64,000 nt of DNA from Collimonas sp. OK412 (GCF_900112135.1 NZ_FOLC01000018.1:45821-109820), one strand, 5' to 3'; positions 46,305 to 56,302 are shown, numbered from the stretch's first letter. The notes: generated by a model from the sequence alone, not told the origin. Translations and numbers: made by a program.

Positions 46305-46799
46305 TCATTGGAGTTTTTGGCTGGCGACCAGCACGCCATCGGCGTCTGCATAGATCCATGCGCCGGGAGCCACCGTGACGCCGGCGATGGCGACGCTGAC
46401 GTCGCGTTCCCCTACTCCCTTGCGTACACTGCGTTGCGGATGCAGCGCCAGCGCGCGCACGCCGATATCGCAGGCATTCAATTCCGCCGAATCGCGTACG
46501 CAGCCGTTGACGATGATGCCGGCCCAGCCGTTCTTTTGCGCCAGCACGCCAAGATTGCCGCCGACCAGCGCGCAGCGCAGGCTGCCGCCGCCATCGATCA
46601 CCAGCACCTGGCCGTCGCCGGCGGTTTCCAGCGTGCTGCGCACCAGCACATTGTCTTCATGGACCTTCAGCGTGCGCGCCGGGCCCGAGAAAGCCTGGCG
46701 CAGGCCCAGGGCGATGAACACCGGCGGCAAGACCGCCAGGGCGGCGGTGCCGAGCTTGTCTTCGTTGGCGTCGCATAAATCGCAGGTAGAAAAAGTCAT
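46305..46799 (-). CDS. rraA: RraA-family protein (RNase E regulator / oxaloacetate-type aldolase fold)
   Basis: A 164-residue RraA-like protein. Conserved features are [19 protein letters not shown] and [17 protein letters not shown], the latter holding the Arg-Asp pair at the metal/substrate site. In E. coli RraA inhibits RNase E; related proteins are 4-hydroxy-4-methyl-2-oxoglutarate aldolases. Which activity applies here is undecided, though the short length and N-terminal [14 protein letters not shown] fit RraA. GGAG precedes ATG 46799 by five bases. It lies 32 bp after the diguanylate cyclase gene on the same strand, so they may share a transcript. Confidence 0.85.
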   Translation of the reverse strand: MTFSTCDLCDANEDKLGTAALAVLPPVFIALGLRQAFSGPARTLKVHEDNVLVRSTLETAGDGQVLVIDGGGSLRCALVGGNLGVLAQKNGWAGIIVNGCVRDSAELNACDIGVRALALHPQRSVRKGVGERDVSVAIAGVTVAPGAWIYADADGVLVASQKLQ

Positions 46800-46831
46800 T
46801 GCATCTCCGTCGCATGGCAGTCAGAAAAAGA

Positions 46832-48628
46832 TCAGTCGTCCGACGAAAACGTCAGGCCGCCGAATTTCTTGACACTATACATCCGCTTGTCGGCCACCTT
46901 CAACAAGGTTTCCAGGTCGAGGCCGTCGGCCGGATACAGGGCGCCGCCGATGGATGCGCCGATCTGGCAGTGCTCGCCGTTGGCCATCAGGATCGGCTTG
47001 TTCAATACCGCGTAGATCTTTTCCGCGATCGCCAGCGCCGATTCTTCGTCGGCCACGCCCGGCAGGTAAACGATGAATTCATCGCCGCCGAAACGCGCGA
47101 CCTCGTCTTCCTTGCGCAAGGTGTTCTGCAAACGCAAGCCGACTTCGATCAGGACCCGATCGCCTTCGTCATGGCCGTAGTGGTCATTGACCTGCTTGAA
47201 CTTGTCGAGGTCAACGAACAGCACGGCAAAGCGGAACAGGTGCGGCTCGACATCGGTGCGCCGGCGGAATTCGATCTGCGCGATCAGGGAATCGCGATTG
47301 AGCAGGCTGGTGAGGCGGTCGGTGCGCAGGTTGCGCTCCATCTCCTGGAAGCTTTGCGCCAGTTCGCCGATCTCGTCCTGGCGGTCGATGTTCAGCTTGG
47401 CGAACGGCCGGCCGCTGCCTATGCTGCGCACGGCCAGCGTCAGCTTGCGGATGTCGCGCAAGACCCAGCGCAAGATCGCGTAACCGAACAGCAGGGCCAG
47501 CAAGATCACCAGCAGGCCCAGGTACAGGCTCTTGTAGACGCTGGAATTGACCGCTCCCCAGAAATCGGAGCGCGGCAAGGCGACTACCGCCACCCACTCC
47601 AGCCCGGCGGCGTCGCGGTGGATTTGCGCCGCCACTTCGATCTGCCCGTATTTGCTGGGGAATGCGCCGACGATCAGCTTGCCCGGCTTGGGCGGACTGG
47701 CTGCCGAAGCCGCTACCGGATCGCTGACCGGCGCCATTTCCCGATGCCGCTGCAAATAGGTTTGCACCAGCTGCCAGCTCTGGCGCATGAAAGGCGCGCT
47801 GACATTTTTGAGGTTATTCCTGATGTGCTGGTTCTGGGCGCCGTTGCGCGGGGCAAATGCGCCTTCGCTGTTGGAAGAGATGACCAGGTCGCCGTTCGGC
47901 TCCGCCACGAAAGCAACCCCGTTCTTGTCCATCGGCAGCGCCTGCAGGTAATCTCGCAACGGCCGCAGCGACAGCTCCCTGGCCACCACGCCAAGCACGT
48001 CCTGGCCGGCGTCGTACACCGGCCGCGCCAGCATCAGCGCCGGCTCGCTGCTGACGGCGTCGATGAACACCGGCGACCATATGTCTTTTCTCTGGCTGAC
48101 GGCGTCCAGATACCAGCTTTGCTCGCGCGGTTCATACTCTTCCGCCTCCAGCAATATCTTTTCGGTAGCTGGCCCGCGGCTGCGATACAAGTGGGTGGGG
48201 CCTTCGCCCGCGCCTCTCAGCCTGACGCGGAATTCGTTGGCGGCGATGCGGCGGATGCCGACAAAATGGCCGTCGACACCGGTAAAGCTGATCAGGCTGC
48301 CGACTGTCGGAAACAGGCCGCTGGCAATCCACATGCGCTCTTCCAGCCGGCCGACGCTGGCCGGGAACGGGATCGGGGTCGGGCTCTTGTTGGCGGCGCC
48401 GGCAACCTGATCAGGCGCGACTACCCGCAACGCCGCGCCGGCGTCGAATAATTGCCTGTTGATTGCGCTGTCGATGCCCCCCATCATGTCCGCCAGGACC
48501 TTCTGCGACAACGCATCGGTGGCGTCCTGGCCAGTCTGGTAGAGCAGCCAGCCGACTGAAACGGCCAGGAACAACAACAACGCTGCAAACGGCAAAATGA
48601 ATAAGCGCTGCAGTGACGTTCGCTTCAA
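46832..48628 (-). CDS. Membrane diguanylate cyclase with extracytoplasmic Cache-like sensor
   Basis: I start at TTG 48628, with GAGG five bases upstream, giving 598 residues; an open frame to TTG 48751 would add 41 residues without a clear ribosome site. Layout: membrane segment ~10-28, a periplasmic sensor of about 300 residues that looks like a double-Cache domain, a second membrane segment (LYLGLLVILLALLFGYAIL), a HAMP-like linker (IGSGRPFAKLNIDRQDEIGEL), and a GGDEF domain. The active site is RFGGDEFIVYLPG and a product-inhibition I-site RxxD (RKED) sits five residues before GGDEF, so an active, feedback-controlled c-di-GMP synthase is likely. The ligand is unknown. Confidence 0.88.
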   Translation of the reverse strand: MKRTSLQRLFILPFAALLLFLAVSVGWLLYQTGQDATDALSQKVLADMMGGIDSAINRQLFDAGAALRVVAPDQVAGAANKSPTPIPFPASVGRLEERMWIASGLFPTVGSLISFTGVDGHFVGIRRIAANEFRVRLRGAGEGPTHLYRSRGPATEKILLEAEEYEPREQSWYLDAVSQRKDIWSPVFIDAVSSEPALMLARPVYDAGQDVLGVVARELSLRPLRDYLQALPMDKNGVAFVAEPNGDLVISSNSEGAFAPRNGAQNQHIRNNLKNVSAPFMRQSWQLVQTYLQRHREMAPVSDPVAASAASPPKPGKLIVGAFPSKYGQIEVAAQIHRDAAGLEWVAVVALPRSDFWGAVNSSVYKSLYLGLLVILLALLFGYAILRWVLRDIRKLTLAVRSIGSGRPFAKLNIDRQDEIGELAQSFQEMERNLRTDRLTSLLNRDSLIAQIEFRRRTDVEPHLFRFAVLFVDLDKFKQVNDHYGHDEGDRVLIEVGLRLQNTLRKEDEVARFGGDEFIVYLPGVADEESALAIAEKIYAVLNKPILMANGEHCQIGASIGGALYPADGLDLETLLKVADKRMYSVKKFGGLTFSSDD

Positions 48629-48784
48629 ATTTGCCTCGAAATTACGATAATTGCGCCTGGCTTCAGGACAATGCCTCTGCCACTTTACATACCGCAAAAA
48701 TGCCTGCTCCCGTCGTTGTCTACAATCGAATGCACAATTCACAACACTCAACTACAAACAAGCAATACGAACTAAGAGCATAGA

Positions 48785-48822
48785 CCTAAAAAAAGGCCAC
48801 ACGGCATCGCCATGTGACCTTT
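48785..48822 (-). terminator. Rho-independent terminator of clpB
   Basis: On the minus strand AAAGGTCACATGGC pairs with GCCGTGTGGCCTTT (two imperfect pairs), followed by a run of seven T. It is about 65 bp beyond the clpB stop. Confidence 0.8.
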
Positions 48823-48887
48823 AATTCATAAAGCAACACGTTCAAGCCTGCCGCGATTCTACCTGTTTGCGTCTGTAAAATCTGAGC

Positions 48888-51491
48888 TTAGATTGTCACT
48901 TTGAACACTATCTCACCATTGTTAACATTTATGTGAATAATGTCCTTCGGTCCGAACTTGCCTTCGAGAATCAACTTTGACAGGGGATTTTCGATCTGCT
49001 GCTGGATCGCCCGCTTCAACGGCCGCGCACCATAAACCGGATCGAAACCTGCCTCGGCGATCTTTTGCAGCCCGGCTTCCGAAATCACCAGCCCCATGTC
49101 CATTTTCGCCAGGCGCTGTTCGAGGAACTTCAGCTGGATCTTGGCGATGGCGCCGATGTTCTTCTCGTCGAGGGCATGGAACACCACGATTTCATCGATG
49201 CGGTTGATGAACTCCGGCCGGAAATGGTTCCTGACTTCAGCCATCACTTCCATCTTCACCACCGCCGGATCGCTGCCCTCCATTGCCTGGATCCGATGCG
49301 AACCCAGGTTCGAGGTCATCACGATCACCGTATTCTTGAAATCCACGGTACGGCCCTGGCCATCGGTCATGCGGCCGTCGTCCAGCACCTGCAGCAGTAC
49401 GTTGAACACGTCCGGATGGGCCTTCTCGATTTCATCCAGCAGGATCACGCTGTACGGCTTGCGGCGCACCAGCTCGGTCAGGTAGCCGCCCTCCTCGTAA
49501 CCGACATAGCCGGGCGGCGCGCCGATCAGGCGTGCGACCGAATGTTTCTCCATGAACTCGCTCATGTCGATGCGGATCAAGGCATCGGTGCTGTCGAACA
49601 GGAAACCGGCCAGGGCCTTGCACAGCTCGGTCTTGCCGACGCCGGTCGGCCCGAGGAACATGAACGAGCCGTATGGCCGGTCAGGATCGCTCAGCCCGGC
49701 GCGCGAACGGCGGATGGCATCCGATACCGCAACGATCGCCTCGTCCTGGCCCACCACGCGCTTGTGCAGTTCGTCTTCCATCTTGACCAGCTTGTCGCGC
49801 TCGCCCTGCAGCATCTTGGACACCGGGATGCCGGTTGCGCGCGAGACGATCTCGGCGATTTCGTCGGCGCCGACCTGGGTCCGCACCAGCTGCGGCTTGC
49901 CGTTCGGATCGGGGTGCGCGGCCGCCAGCGCATCTTGCCTGGATTGGGTTTCCAGCGCTTTTTCCAGCTCGTTCAGCTTGCCGTACTTCAGTTCGGAAAC
50001 CTTTTGCCAGTCGCTGTTGCGCGTCGCTTCGTCGATTTGCAGGCGCAGCTTTTCAATCTCTTCCTTCAGGTGCTTGCTGCCCTGGGCGCTGGCTTTCTCC
50101 GATTTCCATATTTCTTCCAGGTCGGCGTATTCGCGCGACAGTTTCTCGATTTCTTCCTCGATCAGGGCGAAGCGTTTTTGCGAAGCTTCATCCTTCTCGC
50201 GGCGCACCGCTTCACGCTCGATCTTGAGCTGGATCAAACGCCGGTCGAGCTTATCCATCACCTCCGGCTTGGAGTCGATTTCAATCTTGATCTTGGCTGC
50301 AGCCTCATCGATCAGGTCGATCGCCTTGTCCGGCAGGAAACGGTCGGTGATATAGCGATGCGACAATTCCGCCGCCGCGACGATCGCCGGGTCGGTAATT
50401 TCCACGCCATGGTGGACTTCGTATTTTTCCTGCAGGCCGCGCAGGATTGCAATCGTCGCTTCGACGCTAGGCTCGTCGACCAGGATTTTCTGGAAACGCC
50501 GTTCCAGCGCCGCATCTTTCTCGATGTACTTGCGATACTCGTCGAGCGTGGTAGCGCCGACGCAGTGCAGCTCGCCGCGCGCCAGGGCCGGTTTCAGCAT
50601 GTTGCCGGCATCCATCGCGCCCTCCGCCTTGCCGGCGCCGACCATGGTGTGCAATTCGTCGATGAAGACGATGGTTTGTCCTTCATCCTGGGCAATTTCC
50701 TTCAGCACCGCTTTCAGGCGCTCCTCGAATTCGCCGCGGAATTTCGCGCCGGCCAGCAAGGCTGCCATGTCGAGCGACAGGACCCGCTTCGATTTCAGGC
50801 TGTCAGGCACTTCGCCGTTGACGATCCGTTGCGCCAGGCCTTCGACGATCGCGGTCTTGCCGACGCCCGGTTCGCCGATCAGCACCGGGTTGTTCTTGCT
50901 GCGCCGTTGCAGCACCTGGATCGCGCGCCGGATTTCATCGTCGCGGCCAATCACCGGATCGAGCTTGCCGAGGCGCGCCCGTTCGGTCAGGTCCAGGGTG
51001 TATTTCTTCAGGGCTTCGCGCTGGCCTTCGCCATCCTGGGAAGCCACGTTGGCGCCGCCGCGCACCGCCGTAATCGCCGCTTCCAGCGCTTTGCGCGTGA
51101 GGCCGTTTTCGCGCGCCAGCCGGCCGGCGTCCGACTTGTCGTCGAGCAGGGCCAGCAATAGCATCTCGCTGGCGATGAACTGGTCGCCGCGTTTTTGCGC
51201 TTCCTTGTCCGCCAGGTTGAGCAATGCCAGCAGTTCGCGCCCAATCTGCACTTCACCGCCGGCGCCGCTTACCTTGGGCAGGCGTTCCAGCGCAGCTTTC
51301 AGGCCATTCCCCAGGGCCGCGACGTTGACGCCGGCCCGTTGCAGCAGCGAGGTGGCGCTGCCGTCGTCCTGGTTCAGCAGCGCGATCAGCGCATGGACCG
51401 GATCGATGTATTGATTATCATTGCCGACTGCCTGGCTTTGGGCGTCGGCAATCGCTTCCTGCAGTTTTGTGGTCAATTTATCGAAACGCAT
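48888..51491 (-). CDS. clpB: ClpB protein disaggregase
   Basis: An 867-residue Hsp100 chaperone that, with DnaK, extracts proteins from aggregates. Domains: Clp N-domain (1-150); first AAA+ domain with Walker A GEPGVGKT (~206) and Walker [11 protein letters not shown]; the long middle coiled coil (~400-530); second AAA+ domain with [14 protein letters not shown] (~607) and [15 protein letters not shown]. The length is standard for the family. GGAGG lies just before ATG 51491, and a heat-shock-type promoter precedes it (51520-51547). Only the long form is evident; internal starts were not examined. Confidence 0.98.
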   Translation of the reverse strand: MRFDKLTTKLQEAIADAQSQAVGNDNQYIDPVHALIALLNQDDGSATSLLQRAGVNVAALGNGLKAALERLPKVSGAGGEVQIGRELLALLNLADKEAQKRGDQFIASEMLLLALLDDKSDAGRLARENGLTRKALEAAITAVRGGANVASQDGEGQREALKKYTLDLTERARLGKLDPVIGRDDEIRRAIQVLQRRSKNNPVLIGEPGVGKTAIVEGLAQRIVNGEVPDSLKSKRVLSLDMAALLAGAKFRGEFEERLKAVLKEIAQDEGQTIVFIDELHTMVGAGKAEGAMDAGNMLKPALARGELHCVGATTLDEYRKYIEKDAALERRFQKILVDEPSVEATIAILRGLQEKYEVHHGVEITDPAIVAAAELSHRYITDRFLPDKAIDLIDEAAAKIKIEIDSKPEVMDKLDRRLIQLKIEREAVRREKDEASQKRFALIEEEIEKLSREYADLEEIWKSEKASAQGSKHLKEEIEKLRLQIDEATRNSDWQKVSELKYGKLNELEKALETQSRQDALAAAHPDPNGKPQLVRTQVGADEIAEIVSRATGIPVSKMLQGERDKLVKMEDELHKRVVGQDEAIVAVSDAIRRSRAGLSDPDRPYGSFMFLGPTGVGKTELCKALAGFLFDSTDALIRIDMSEFMEKHSVARLIGAPPGYVGYEEGGYLTELVRRKPYSVILLDEIEKAHPDVFNVLLQVLDDGRMTDGQGRTVDFKNTVIVMTSNLGSHRIQAMEGSDPAVVKMEVMAEVRNHFRPEFINRIDEIVVFHALDEKNIGAIAKIQLKFLEQRLAKMDMGLVISEAGLQKIAEAGFDPVYGARPLKRAIQQQIENPLSKLILEGKFGPKDIIHINVNNGEIVFKVTI

Positions 51492-51519
51492 GGTTCCTCC
51501 AAAATATCTAATGGATAGA

Positions 51520-51547
51520 AAATTGGGACAGACCTGCTGATTTCAAG
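51520..51547 (-). promoter_or_regulatory. Sigma-32 (RpoH) type heat-shock promoter of clpB
   Basis: On the minus strand CTTGAA (51547-51542), 14 bases, CCCAATTT (51527-51520). This is close to the RpoH consensus CTTGAA-N13-15-CCCCATNT and lies about 30 bp before the clpB start. Confidence 0.75.
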
Positions 51548-51566
51548 TTAGGCATCGGCTAGGCAT

Positions 51567-51593
51567 AAAAAAAGCCCTTCGCAAGGAAGAGCT
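51567..51593 (-). terminator. Terminator of the small membrane-protein gene
   Basis: On the minus strand AGCTCTTC pairs with GAAGGGCT (one T-G pair) around CTTGC, followed by seven T. It lies just after the stop of the gene at 51616 and upstream of the clpB promoter. Confidence 0.75.
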
Positions 51594-51615
51594 GGCGCGA
51601 CATCCACAGGCCGGA

Positions 51616-51825
51616 CTACCTGATGTGCGTAGCCATGAAGTAGGTCACGGCCACCAGGGCAGAGCCGAAGCCGCAGACAAACGTCACCAGGCGCCAGGTC
51701 TGGTCCGTCATTTCCCTGTGCATGTCGGCGCTGGTAGCCGTCTGGTCCAGGCGCGTTTCTATCCGCGCCAGCCGGTCGCGCGCGTCATTCACACATTCTT
51801 CAAGTTTCAGAACCCTGGTTTCCAT
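51616..51825 (-). CDS. Small coiled-coil protein with C-terminal membrane segment
   Basis: About 69 residues from METRVLKLEECVNDARDRL, which predicts a charged coiled coil (LARIETRLDQTAT), followed by a single hydrophobic segment (LVTFVCGFGSALVAVTYFMA) near the C-terminus. The shape recalls short XhlA-like proteins, but no function can be assigned. The frame is open up to ATG 51933, which would add 36 residues with a glycine-rich stretch; neither start has a strong ribosome site. It has its own terminator. Confidence 0.6.
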   Translation of the reverse strand: METRVLKLEECVNDARDRLARIETRLDQTATSADMHREMTDQTWRLVTFVCGFGSALVAVTYFMATHIR

Positions 51826-52014
51826 ATTTTCATCATAGCCACCGCCATCGCCACCGTCAAATGACTGCCTTTGCGTTTTTTTCCTTTTGACAATTGCTTC
51901 CTGCAGGAAAACAGCTTTAGATATAGCCTCCATATGCCTGCCTTTCCAGTCCCGAGCCCTTGTTTATGCAGAATATTTTCTTTTTATCATCCTGTCTTTA
52001 AGAGGCATCTTAAA

Positions 52015-52389
52015 TCAGAAAAACAAGACCCGGTAAGTCATAAAACCAGCGATACACAAGATAATCGAACCGCATAGATGCAATACGGTATGTCCGAGGA
52101 ACCAGGCATATTGGCCGTGCTGCAGAAGCACCATCGATTCTGCGGAAAAAGTGGAAAAGGTCGTCAGCCCGCCAAGAAATCCGGTAATCACCAGCAAACG
52201 CCATTCGATCGGCAGCACCGGATGCGCTTCGAAGAAGGCGACCGCCAGGCCGGCCATGTAGCCGCCCGCCAGGTTCACCAGCAAAGTTCCCAGCGGCAAT
52301 TGGTTCTGGTAGGCCCCCAGCAAGATGCTTGCGCCCCAGCGCAGCCAGGCGCCGAGGACAGCGCCGACGCCAACCGCCAGCCAACTCAC
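52015..52389 (-). CDS. crcB: CrcB/Fluc fluoride ion channel
   Basis: A 124-residue four-helix membrane protein that exports fluoride as an antiparallel dimer. Family signatures are VGAVLGAWLRW, GTLLVNLAGGYMAGL with the pore Asn, and GFLGGLTTFSTFSAES with the phenylalanine-box and sodium-site residues. GTG 52389 overlaps the moaE stop by four bases (GTGA), so it is translated with moaE; the longer frame to 52434 lies in moaE and is rejected. It ends the thrC-moeA-moaD-moaE run, and no fluoride riboswitch is seen because it lacks its own leader. Confidence 0.93.
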   Translation of the reverse strand: MSWLAVGVGAVLGAWLRWGASILLGAYQNQLPLGTLLVNLAGGYMAGLAVAFFEAHPVLPIEWRLLVITGFLGGLTTFSTFSAESMVLLQHGQYAWFLGHTVLHLCGSIILCIAGFMTYRVLFF

Positions 52390-52874
52390 TTCTTGCTTTC
52401 GCGCATAGGCAACGGCAGCGCGTCCTGTTCCCATTTGGCCAGCGCCTCGTCGTCGGCGCTGCGGGCGTCGACCCAGCGCGCGCCCTGTTCCGTGTGTTCC
52501 TTTTTCCAGAACGGCGCTTCGGTTTTGAGGTAGTCGATGATGTATTCGCAGGCGGCGAAGGCGTCTCCGCGATGCGCCGAGCTCACCGCCACCAGTACGA
52601 TCTGGTCCAGCGGCAGCAAGGGACCGATGCGGTGTATCACCAGGGCGTCGAAGATATCCCAGCGCTGCTTGGCCTGGTCGACGATGGCCGTCAGGGCTTT
52701 CTCGGTCATGCCTGGGTAATGCTCCAGCTCCATCTGGGCGACGGCGCTGCCGTCGTTCAGATCGCGCACGGTGCCGAGAAAGCTGACGACAGCGCCAATC
52801 TTGGGATTGGACAACCGCAGCTGCGCAAGCTCGGCGGCGAAATCGAAATCTTCAGCCTGGACACGGATGGGCAT
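52386..52874 (-). CDS. moaE: Molybdopterin synthase catalytic subunit MoaE
   Basis: A 162-residue large subunit of molybdopterin synthase, which with MoaD inserts sulfur into cyclic pyranopterin monophosphate. Conserved parts are GAVVSFLGTVRDLNDG, MELEHYPGMTEKAL, VIHRIGPLLPLDQIVLVAV and the catalytic lysine region YLKTEAPFWKKEH. ATG 52874 has GAGG eight bases upstream and is preferred to TTG 52880. It lies 33 bp after moaD. Confidence 0.95.
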   Translation of the reverse strand: MPIRVQAEDFDFAAELAQLRLSNPKIGAVVSFLGTVRDLNDGSAVAQMELEHYPGMTEKALTAIVDQAKQRWDIFDALVIHRIGPLLPLDQIVLVAVSSAHRGDAFAACEYIIDYLKTEAPFWKKEHTEQGARWVDARSADDEALAKWEQDALPLPMRESKK

Positions 52875-52907
52875 AATCAAGACCTCACGGACAACAGCAA
52901 ACCAGGA

Positions 52908-53165
52908 TCAGCCGCCGGTGACCGGCGGGAAAAATGCCACTTCGCCGCCTTCGGCCAGGGCGGTATCCGCGTTCGCCAGCTCCTGGTTGAACGCCATGCG
53001 CAAGGAACGCCCCTCGGCCAGTACTTCGGCCCAGAGCGCGCCGCGGGTGCGCAAGAAAGCGCGCAGTTCGCCGACGGTAGCGATCGTAGCCGGCAGCTCC
53101 AGCGTTTCCTGAGACAAGTTGAGCGCCTCGCGGATACTGGCAAAAAAGCGCAGCTGGATTTTCAT
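52908..53165 (-). CDS. moaD: Molybdopterin synthase sulfur carrier MoaD
   Basis: An 85-residue ubiquitin-fold protein beginning MKIQLRFFASIREAL and ending in the required Gly-Gly (FFPPVTGG), whose terminus carries the thiocarboxylate. The open frame to 53285 runs into moeA, so ATG 53165 is used. It sits between moeA and moaE. Confidence 0.95.
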   Translation of the reverse strand: MKIQLRFFASIREALNLSQETLELPATIATVGELRAFLRTRGALWAEVLAEGRSLRMAFNQELANADTALAEGGEVAFFPPVTGG

Positions 53166-53199
53166 TACATTCTCATTTTCAGTCAATTGCAAGGACCGC

Positions 53200-54444
53200 T
53201 TACAGAAAAGCGGAAAACGGCAAAAAGCGCAGGAAATCGCCCTTGGTGATGGTTTTCCCGGCTGGATTGTCGACCAGGCCGTCACCCCACACGGTAGATG
53301 TCAGGACGCCCGAACCTTGCTGCGGGAACAGGTCAAGGCCGCCGTCGGCGTTGATTTTTGCGCGCAGGAATTCCTGGCGGCGGTCCGCCTTGGGCCAGTC
53401 GAAGTCGGCGCGCATGGTCACCGCTTGCGGCGCCAGTCCGCTTGCCGCCACGCCTTGCTGGCGCAGGATGAATGGCCGCACAAAGATCAGGAAGGTGACA
53501 AAACTGGATACCGGATTACCGGGCAAGCCGATAAAGAAAGCCGTGCCGCCTGCAGCGCGGCGGACTTCGCCGAAGGCCAGCGGCTTGCCAGGCTTCATGG
53601 CGATCTGCCACATGTTCAGACGCCCTTCCGCTTCCACCGCCGGCTTGACGTGGTCCTCTTCCCCGACCGACACGCCGCCCGAGGTCAGGATCAAGTCATG
53701 CTCTTGCGCCGCAAGGCGCAGCGCCTCGCGGGTTGCTTCGCGGTTGTCGGGGACGATGCCGTAATCGCTGATTTCGCAACCCAGGTTTTCCAGCAGGCCG
53801 CGCAATACGAAGCGGTTCGAGTTGTAGATGGCGCCCGGTTTCAGCGGCTGGCCGGGCATGGCCAGTTCGTCGCCGGTGAAAAACATCGCCACCCGCAATT
53901 TGCGCAGCACCGGCAAGGCTTCCAGACCGACCGAAGCCGCCAGGCCCAGATGCTGCGGCCGCAACCGCGTGCCGGCCGGCAGGATCACGCTGCCGCTGCG
54001 GATATCTTCGCCGGCGCGGCGCACCCACTCGCCGGCGGCCGGTGCATGTTTGATGACGACGGCGTCGCCGTCGGCCTCGCACATTTCCTGCATGACCACG
54101 GCATCGGCGCCATCTGGAATCATGGCGCCGGTAAAGATGCGGGCAGCGGTGCCGGCTTGCAGCGGCGCACCGACATGGCCGGCGGGAATCCGCTGCGAGA
54201 CAGGCAAGCGCGCCCCTCCGGCAGCGCCGCTGGCGCAATCCGCGGCGCGTACCGCATAGCCATCCATTTGCGTATTGTCCGCCGGCGGCACGTTGAGCCG
54301 GGAAACCTGGGCATCCGCCAGTATCCGGCCATTCGCGGACAGCGTCGGGACCAGTTCGGTGGCGGCGGCGTCAACCAGCGGTCGCGGCGCTGCCAGCAAT
54401 ACATCGAGGGCTTCGGCAACGGATAACATCGGAGGTTTTTGCAT
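53200..54444 (-). CDS. moeA: Molybdopterin molybdotransferase MoeA
   Basis: A 414-residue protein that inserts molybdate into adenylylated molybdopterin. Visible motifs are NTQMDGYAVRAADC, TGAMIPDGADAVVMQE, FFTGDELAMPG, YNSNRF and TSGGVSVGEEDHVK, followed by the C-terminal GLPGNPVSSFV region. The start is taken at ATG 54444; another ATG five codons on cannot be excluded. It follows thrC by 17 bp on the same strand, a gene order common in Burkholderiales. The cofactor would serve enzymes such as the iorAB-like hydroxylase in this window. Confidence 0.95.
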   Translation of the reverse strand: MQKPPMLSVAEALDVLLAAPRPLVDAAATELVPTLSANGRILADAQVSRLNVPPADNTQMDGYAVRAADCASGAAGGARLPVSQRIPAGHVGAPLQAGTAARIFTGAMIPDGADAVVMQEMCEADGDAVVIKHAPAAGEWVRRAGEDIRSGSVILPAGTRLRPQHLGLAASVGLEALPVLRKLRVAMFFTGDELAMPGQPLKPGAIYNSNRFVLRGLLENLGCEISDYGIVPDNREATREALRLAAQEHDLILTSGGVSVGEEDHVKPAVEAEGRLNMWQIAMKPGKPLAFGEVRRAAGGTAFFIGLPGNPVSSFVTFLIFVRPFILRQQGVAASGLAPQAVTMRADFDWPKADRRQEFLRAKINADGGLDLFPQQGSGVLTSTVWGDGLVDNPAGKTITKGDFLRFLPFSAFL

Positions 54445-54461
54445 GTCTGGTCGCGGCAAGC

Positions 54462-55922
54462 TTACAAGCCGGTGTGGCTGGCGATGAAAGTCTTCACCTG
54501 CGCCACGTCGGCCGCCATTACTTCGAAGCGCTGCGGCAGCGCTTCTATGTTCTCAAAACCGGCCGGCCGCTCCGCGTCGCGCCCAAGCGCTTCGCGGATG
54601 GTTTCGTTGAACTTGGCCGGCAACGCGGTTTCCAGCACGATCATCGGCACGCCCGGAACCAGGTATTCGCGCGCCACCTTGATGCCGTCCGCGGTATGGG
54701 TGTCGATGGTGACGCCGTAGCGCTGTTCGATATCGCGGATGGTGGCCAGCCGGTCCTGGTGGGTCGACTTGCCGGACTGGAAGCCGAAACCGCCGATCTT
54801 GGCAAATTCATCGCCATCGCTGCCGGGGCCGCCCGCCAGGCTGAACCCGCCTGCGGTTTCCACCTTGTGGAACAAGGCGCGCACGCGCTCGCTGTCGCCA
54901 TCCAGCAGATCGTGGATGAAACGCTCGAAATTGGAGGCCTTGCTGATGTCCATGCTGGGGCTGCTGGTGTGATAAGTCTCGGCCGGCTTGCGCACCCGGT
55001 AGACGCCGGTGCGGAAGAATTCGTCGAGCACGTCGTTCTCGTTGGTGGCGGCCACCAGCTTATCGATCGGCAAGCCCATCATGCGCGCGATATGGCCGGC
55101 GCAGATATTGCCGAAATTGCCCGAAGGAACGGTGAACGATACTTTCTGATCGTTGCTGGTTGTGGCGCTCAGGTAGCCGCGGAAGTAATACACCACTTGC
55201 GCCACCACGCGCGCCCAGTTGATCGAATTGACGGTGCCGATTTTCTGGCCGGCTTTGAAGGCGTGGTCGTTGGATACCGCCTTGACCATGTCCTGGCAAT
55301 CGTCGAATACGCCTTCGACCGCGATATTGAAGATGTTCGGATCCTGCAGGCTGAACATCTGCGCGGTCTGGAATGCGCTCATCTTCTTGTGCGGCGACAG
55401 CATGAAGACGCGTATGCCTTTTTTGCCGCGCATCGCATATTCCGCCGCGCTGCCGGTATCGCCGGAAGTAGCGCCGAAAATGTTCAGCTTGGCGTCGTTC
55501 TTCGCCAGCGTATATTCAAACAGGTTGCCCAGCAGCTGCATCGCCATGTCCTTGAAGGCCAGCGTCGGACCGTTCGACAACGCTTGCAGCAGCAGCTTGC
55601 CGCCGTCCTTTTCTTCCAGCACGCGCAAAGGCGTGATCTGGCCGGCGTCTTCGCCTGCCCGCGCATTGCGGTACACCTCGGCGCTGTAGGTCTTGTGCGC
55701 CAGGGCCTTCAGGTCGGCCTGCGGCACGTCGGTCGCGAATTTCTTCAACACCTCGAACGCCAGGTCAGCGTACGACAGGCTGCGCCACTGATCCAGTTCG
55801 GCGCCGCTGACTTGCGGATATTTTTCAGGCAGGTACAAGCCGCCATCCGGGGCCAGGCCGCCTAACAGGATTTCGGAGAAATTTTGCGCAGCTGCGTGGC
55901 CGCGGGTCGAAACATAATGCAT
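54462..55922 (-). CDS. thrC: Threonine synthase
   Basis: A 486-residue PLP enzyme converting O-phospho-L-homoserine to threonine. It begins MHYVSTRGHAAAQNFSEIL; the PLP lysine is in GPTLAFKDMAMQLLG (~residue 123), the phosphate-binding glycine loop is NIFGATSGDTGSAAEYAMRG, and VPSGNFGNICAGHIARMMG is also conserved. The length fits the long bacterial ThrC class. It heads the thrC-moeA-moaD-moaE-crcB run; hom usually precedes it in relatives, but a DUF2164 gene lies upstream here. Confidence 0.97.
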   Translation of the reverse strand: MHYVSTRGHAAAQNFSEILLGGLAPDGGLYLPEKYPQVSGAELDQWRSLSYADLAFEVLKKFATDVPQADLKALAHKTYSAEVYRNARAGEDAGQITPLRVLEEKDGGKLLLQALSNGPTLAFKDMAMQLLGNLFEYTLAKNDAKLNIFGATSGDTGSAAEYAMRGKKGIRVFMLSPHKKMSAFQTAQMFSLQDPNIFNIAVEGVFDDCQDMVKAVSNDHAFKAGQKIGTVNSINWARVVAQVVYYFRGYLSATTSNDQKVSFTVPSGNFGNICAGHIARMMGLPIDKLVAATNENDVLDEFFRTGVYRVRKPAETYHTSSPSMDISKASNFERFIHDLLDGDSERVRALFHKVETAGGFSLAGGPGSDGDEFAKIGGFGFQSGKSTHQDRLATIRDIEQRYGVTIDTHTADGIKVAREYLVPGVPMIVLETALPAKFNETIREALGRDAERPAGFENIEALPQRFEVMAADVAQVKTFIASHTGL

Positions 55923-56050
55923 ATTGTGGATGGCGTTATTTAAAATTGCGGGTCAGGATCAGAATCTGGTTACAAGCTGCTGTTTGCATTATAACGTTCG
56001 CTGCCATGCTGCTGTCAGCTTTGCACAGGCGATGCAAGTGGGTGCCGGGC

Positions 56051-56302
56051 TTATTTTTTCTTCCAGTAGTCGCCGGTCTCTTCGTAGCACTCGATCGCCA
56101 GGTCGGAAACTTTCGCCTCCATGTGCGCCTGCGCATCGGCTATCGCCTGGTTATAGATGCCGGGGCCGATCACGCGCAGGCAAAAATCGAGCAGCATGCC
56201 GGCTTGCAGGTCGCCGATAGGCTCTTCCATGTTTTCCTTGAAATAGCGCTGGATCGATCCGACCAGGTCTTTCTGCTCGCTTTGCTGCAATTTGATCGCC
56301 AT
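56051..56302 (-). CDS. DUF2164 family protein
   Basis: An 83-residue acidic protein from MAIKLQQSEQKDLVGSIQRY to GDYWKKK. The central GDLQAGMLLDFCLRVIGPGIYNQAIADAQ is the recognisable part of this small conserved family of unknown function. The frame opens at 56407, but ATG 56302, preceded by GGAAGAG, gives the family's usual start. It stands alone between thrC and gmk. Confidence 0.8.
   Translation of the reverse strand: MAIKLQQSEQKDLVGSIQRYFKENMEEPIGDLQAGMLLDFCLRVIGPGIYNQAIADAQAHMEAKVSDLAIECYEETGDYWKKK

Noticed and set aside
51525..51532. GGGACAGA upstream of clpB, resembling half of the REP-like element at 57513
   Set aside because: There is no matching inverted half, and the bases are explained by the sigma-32 promoter's spacer and -10.
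52389..52450. Possible fluoride riboswitch before crcB
   Set aside because: crcB overlaps the moaE stop codon, so there is no leader RNA to hold one.
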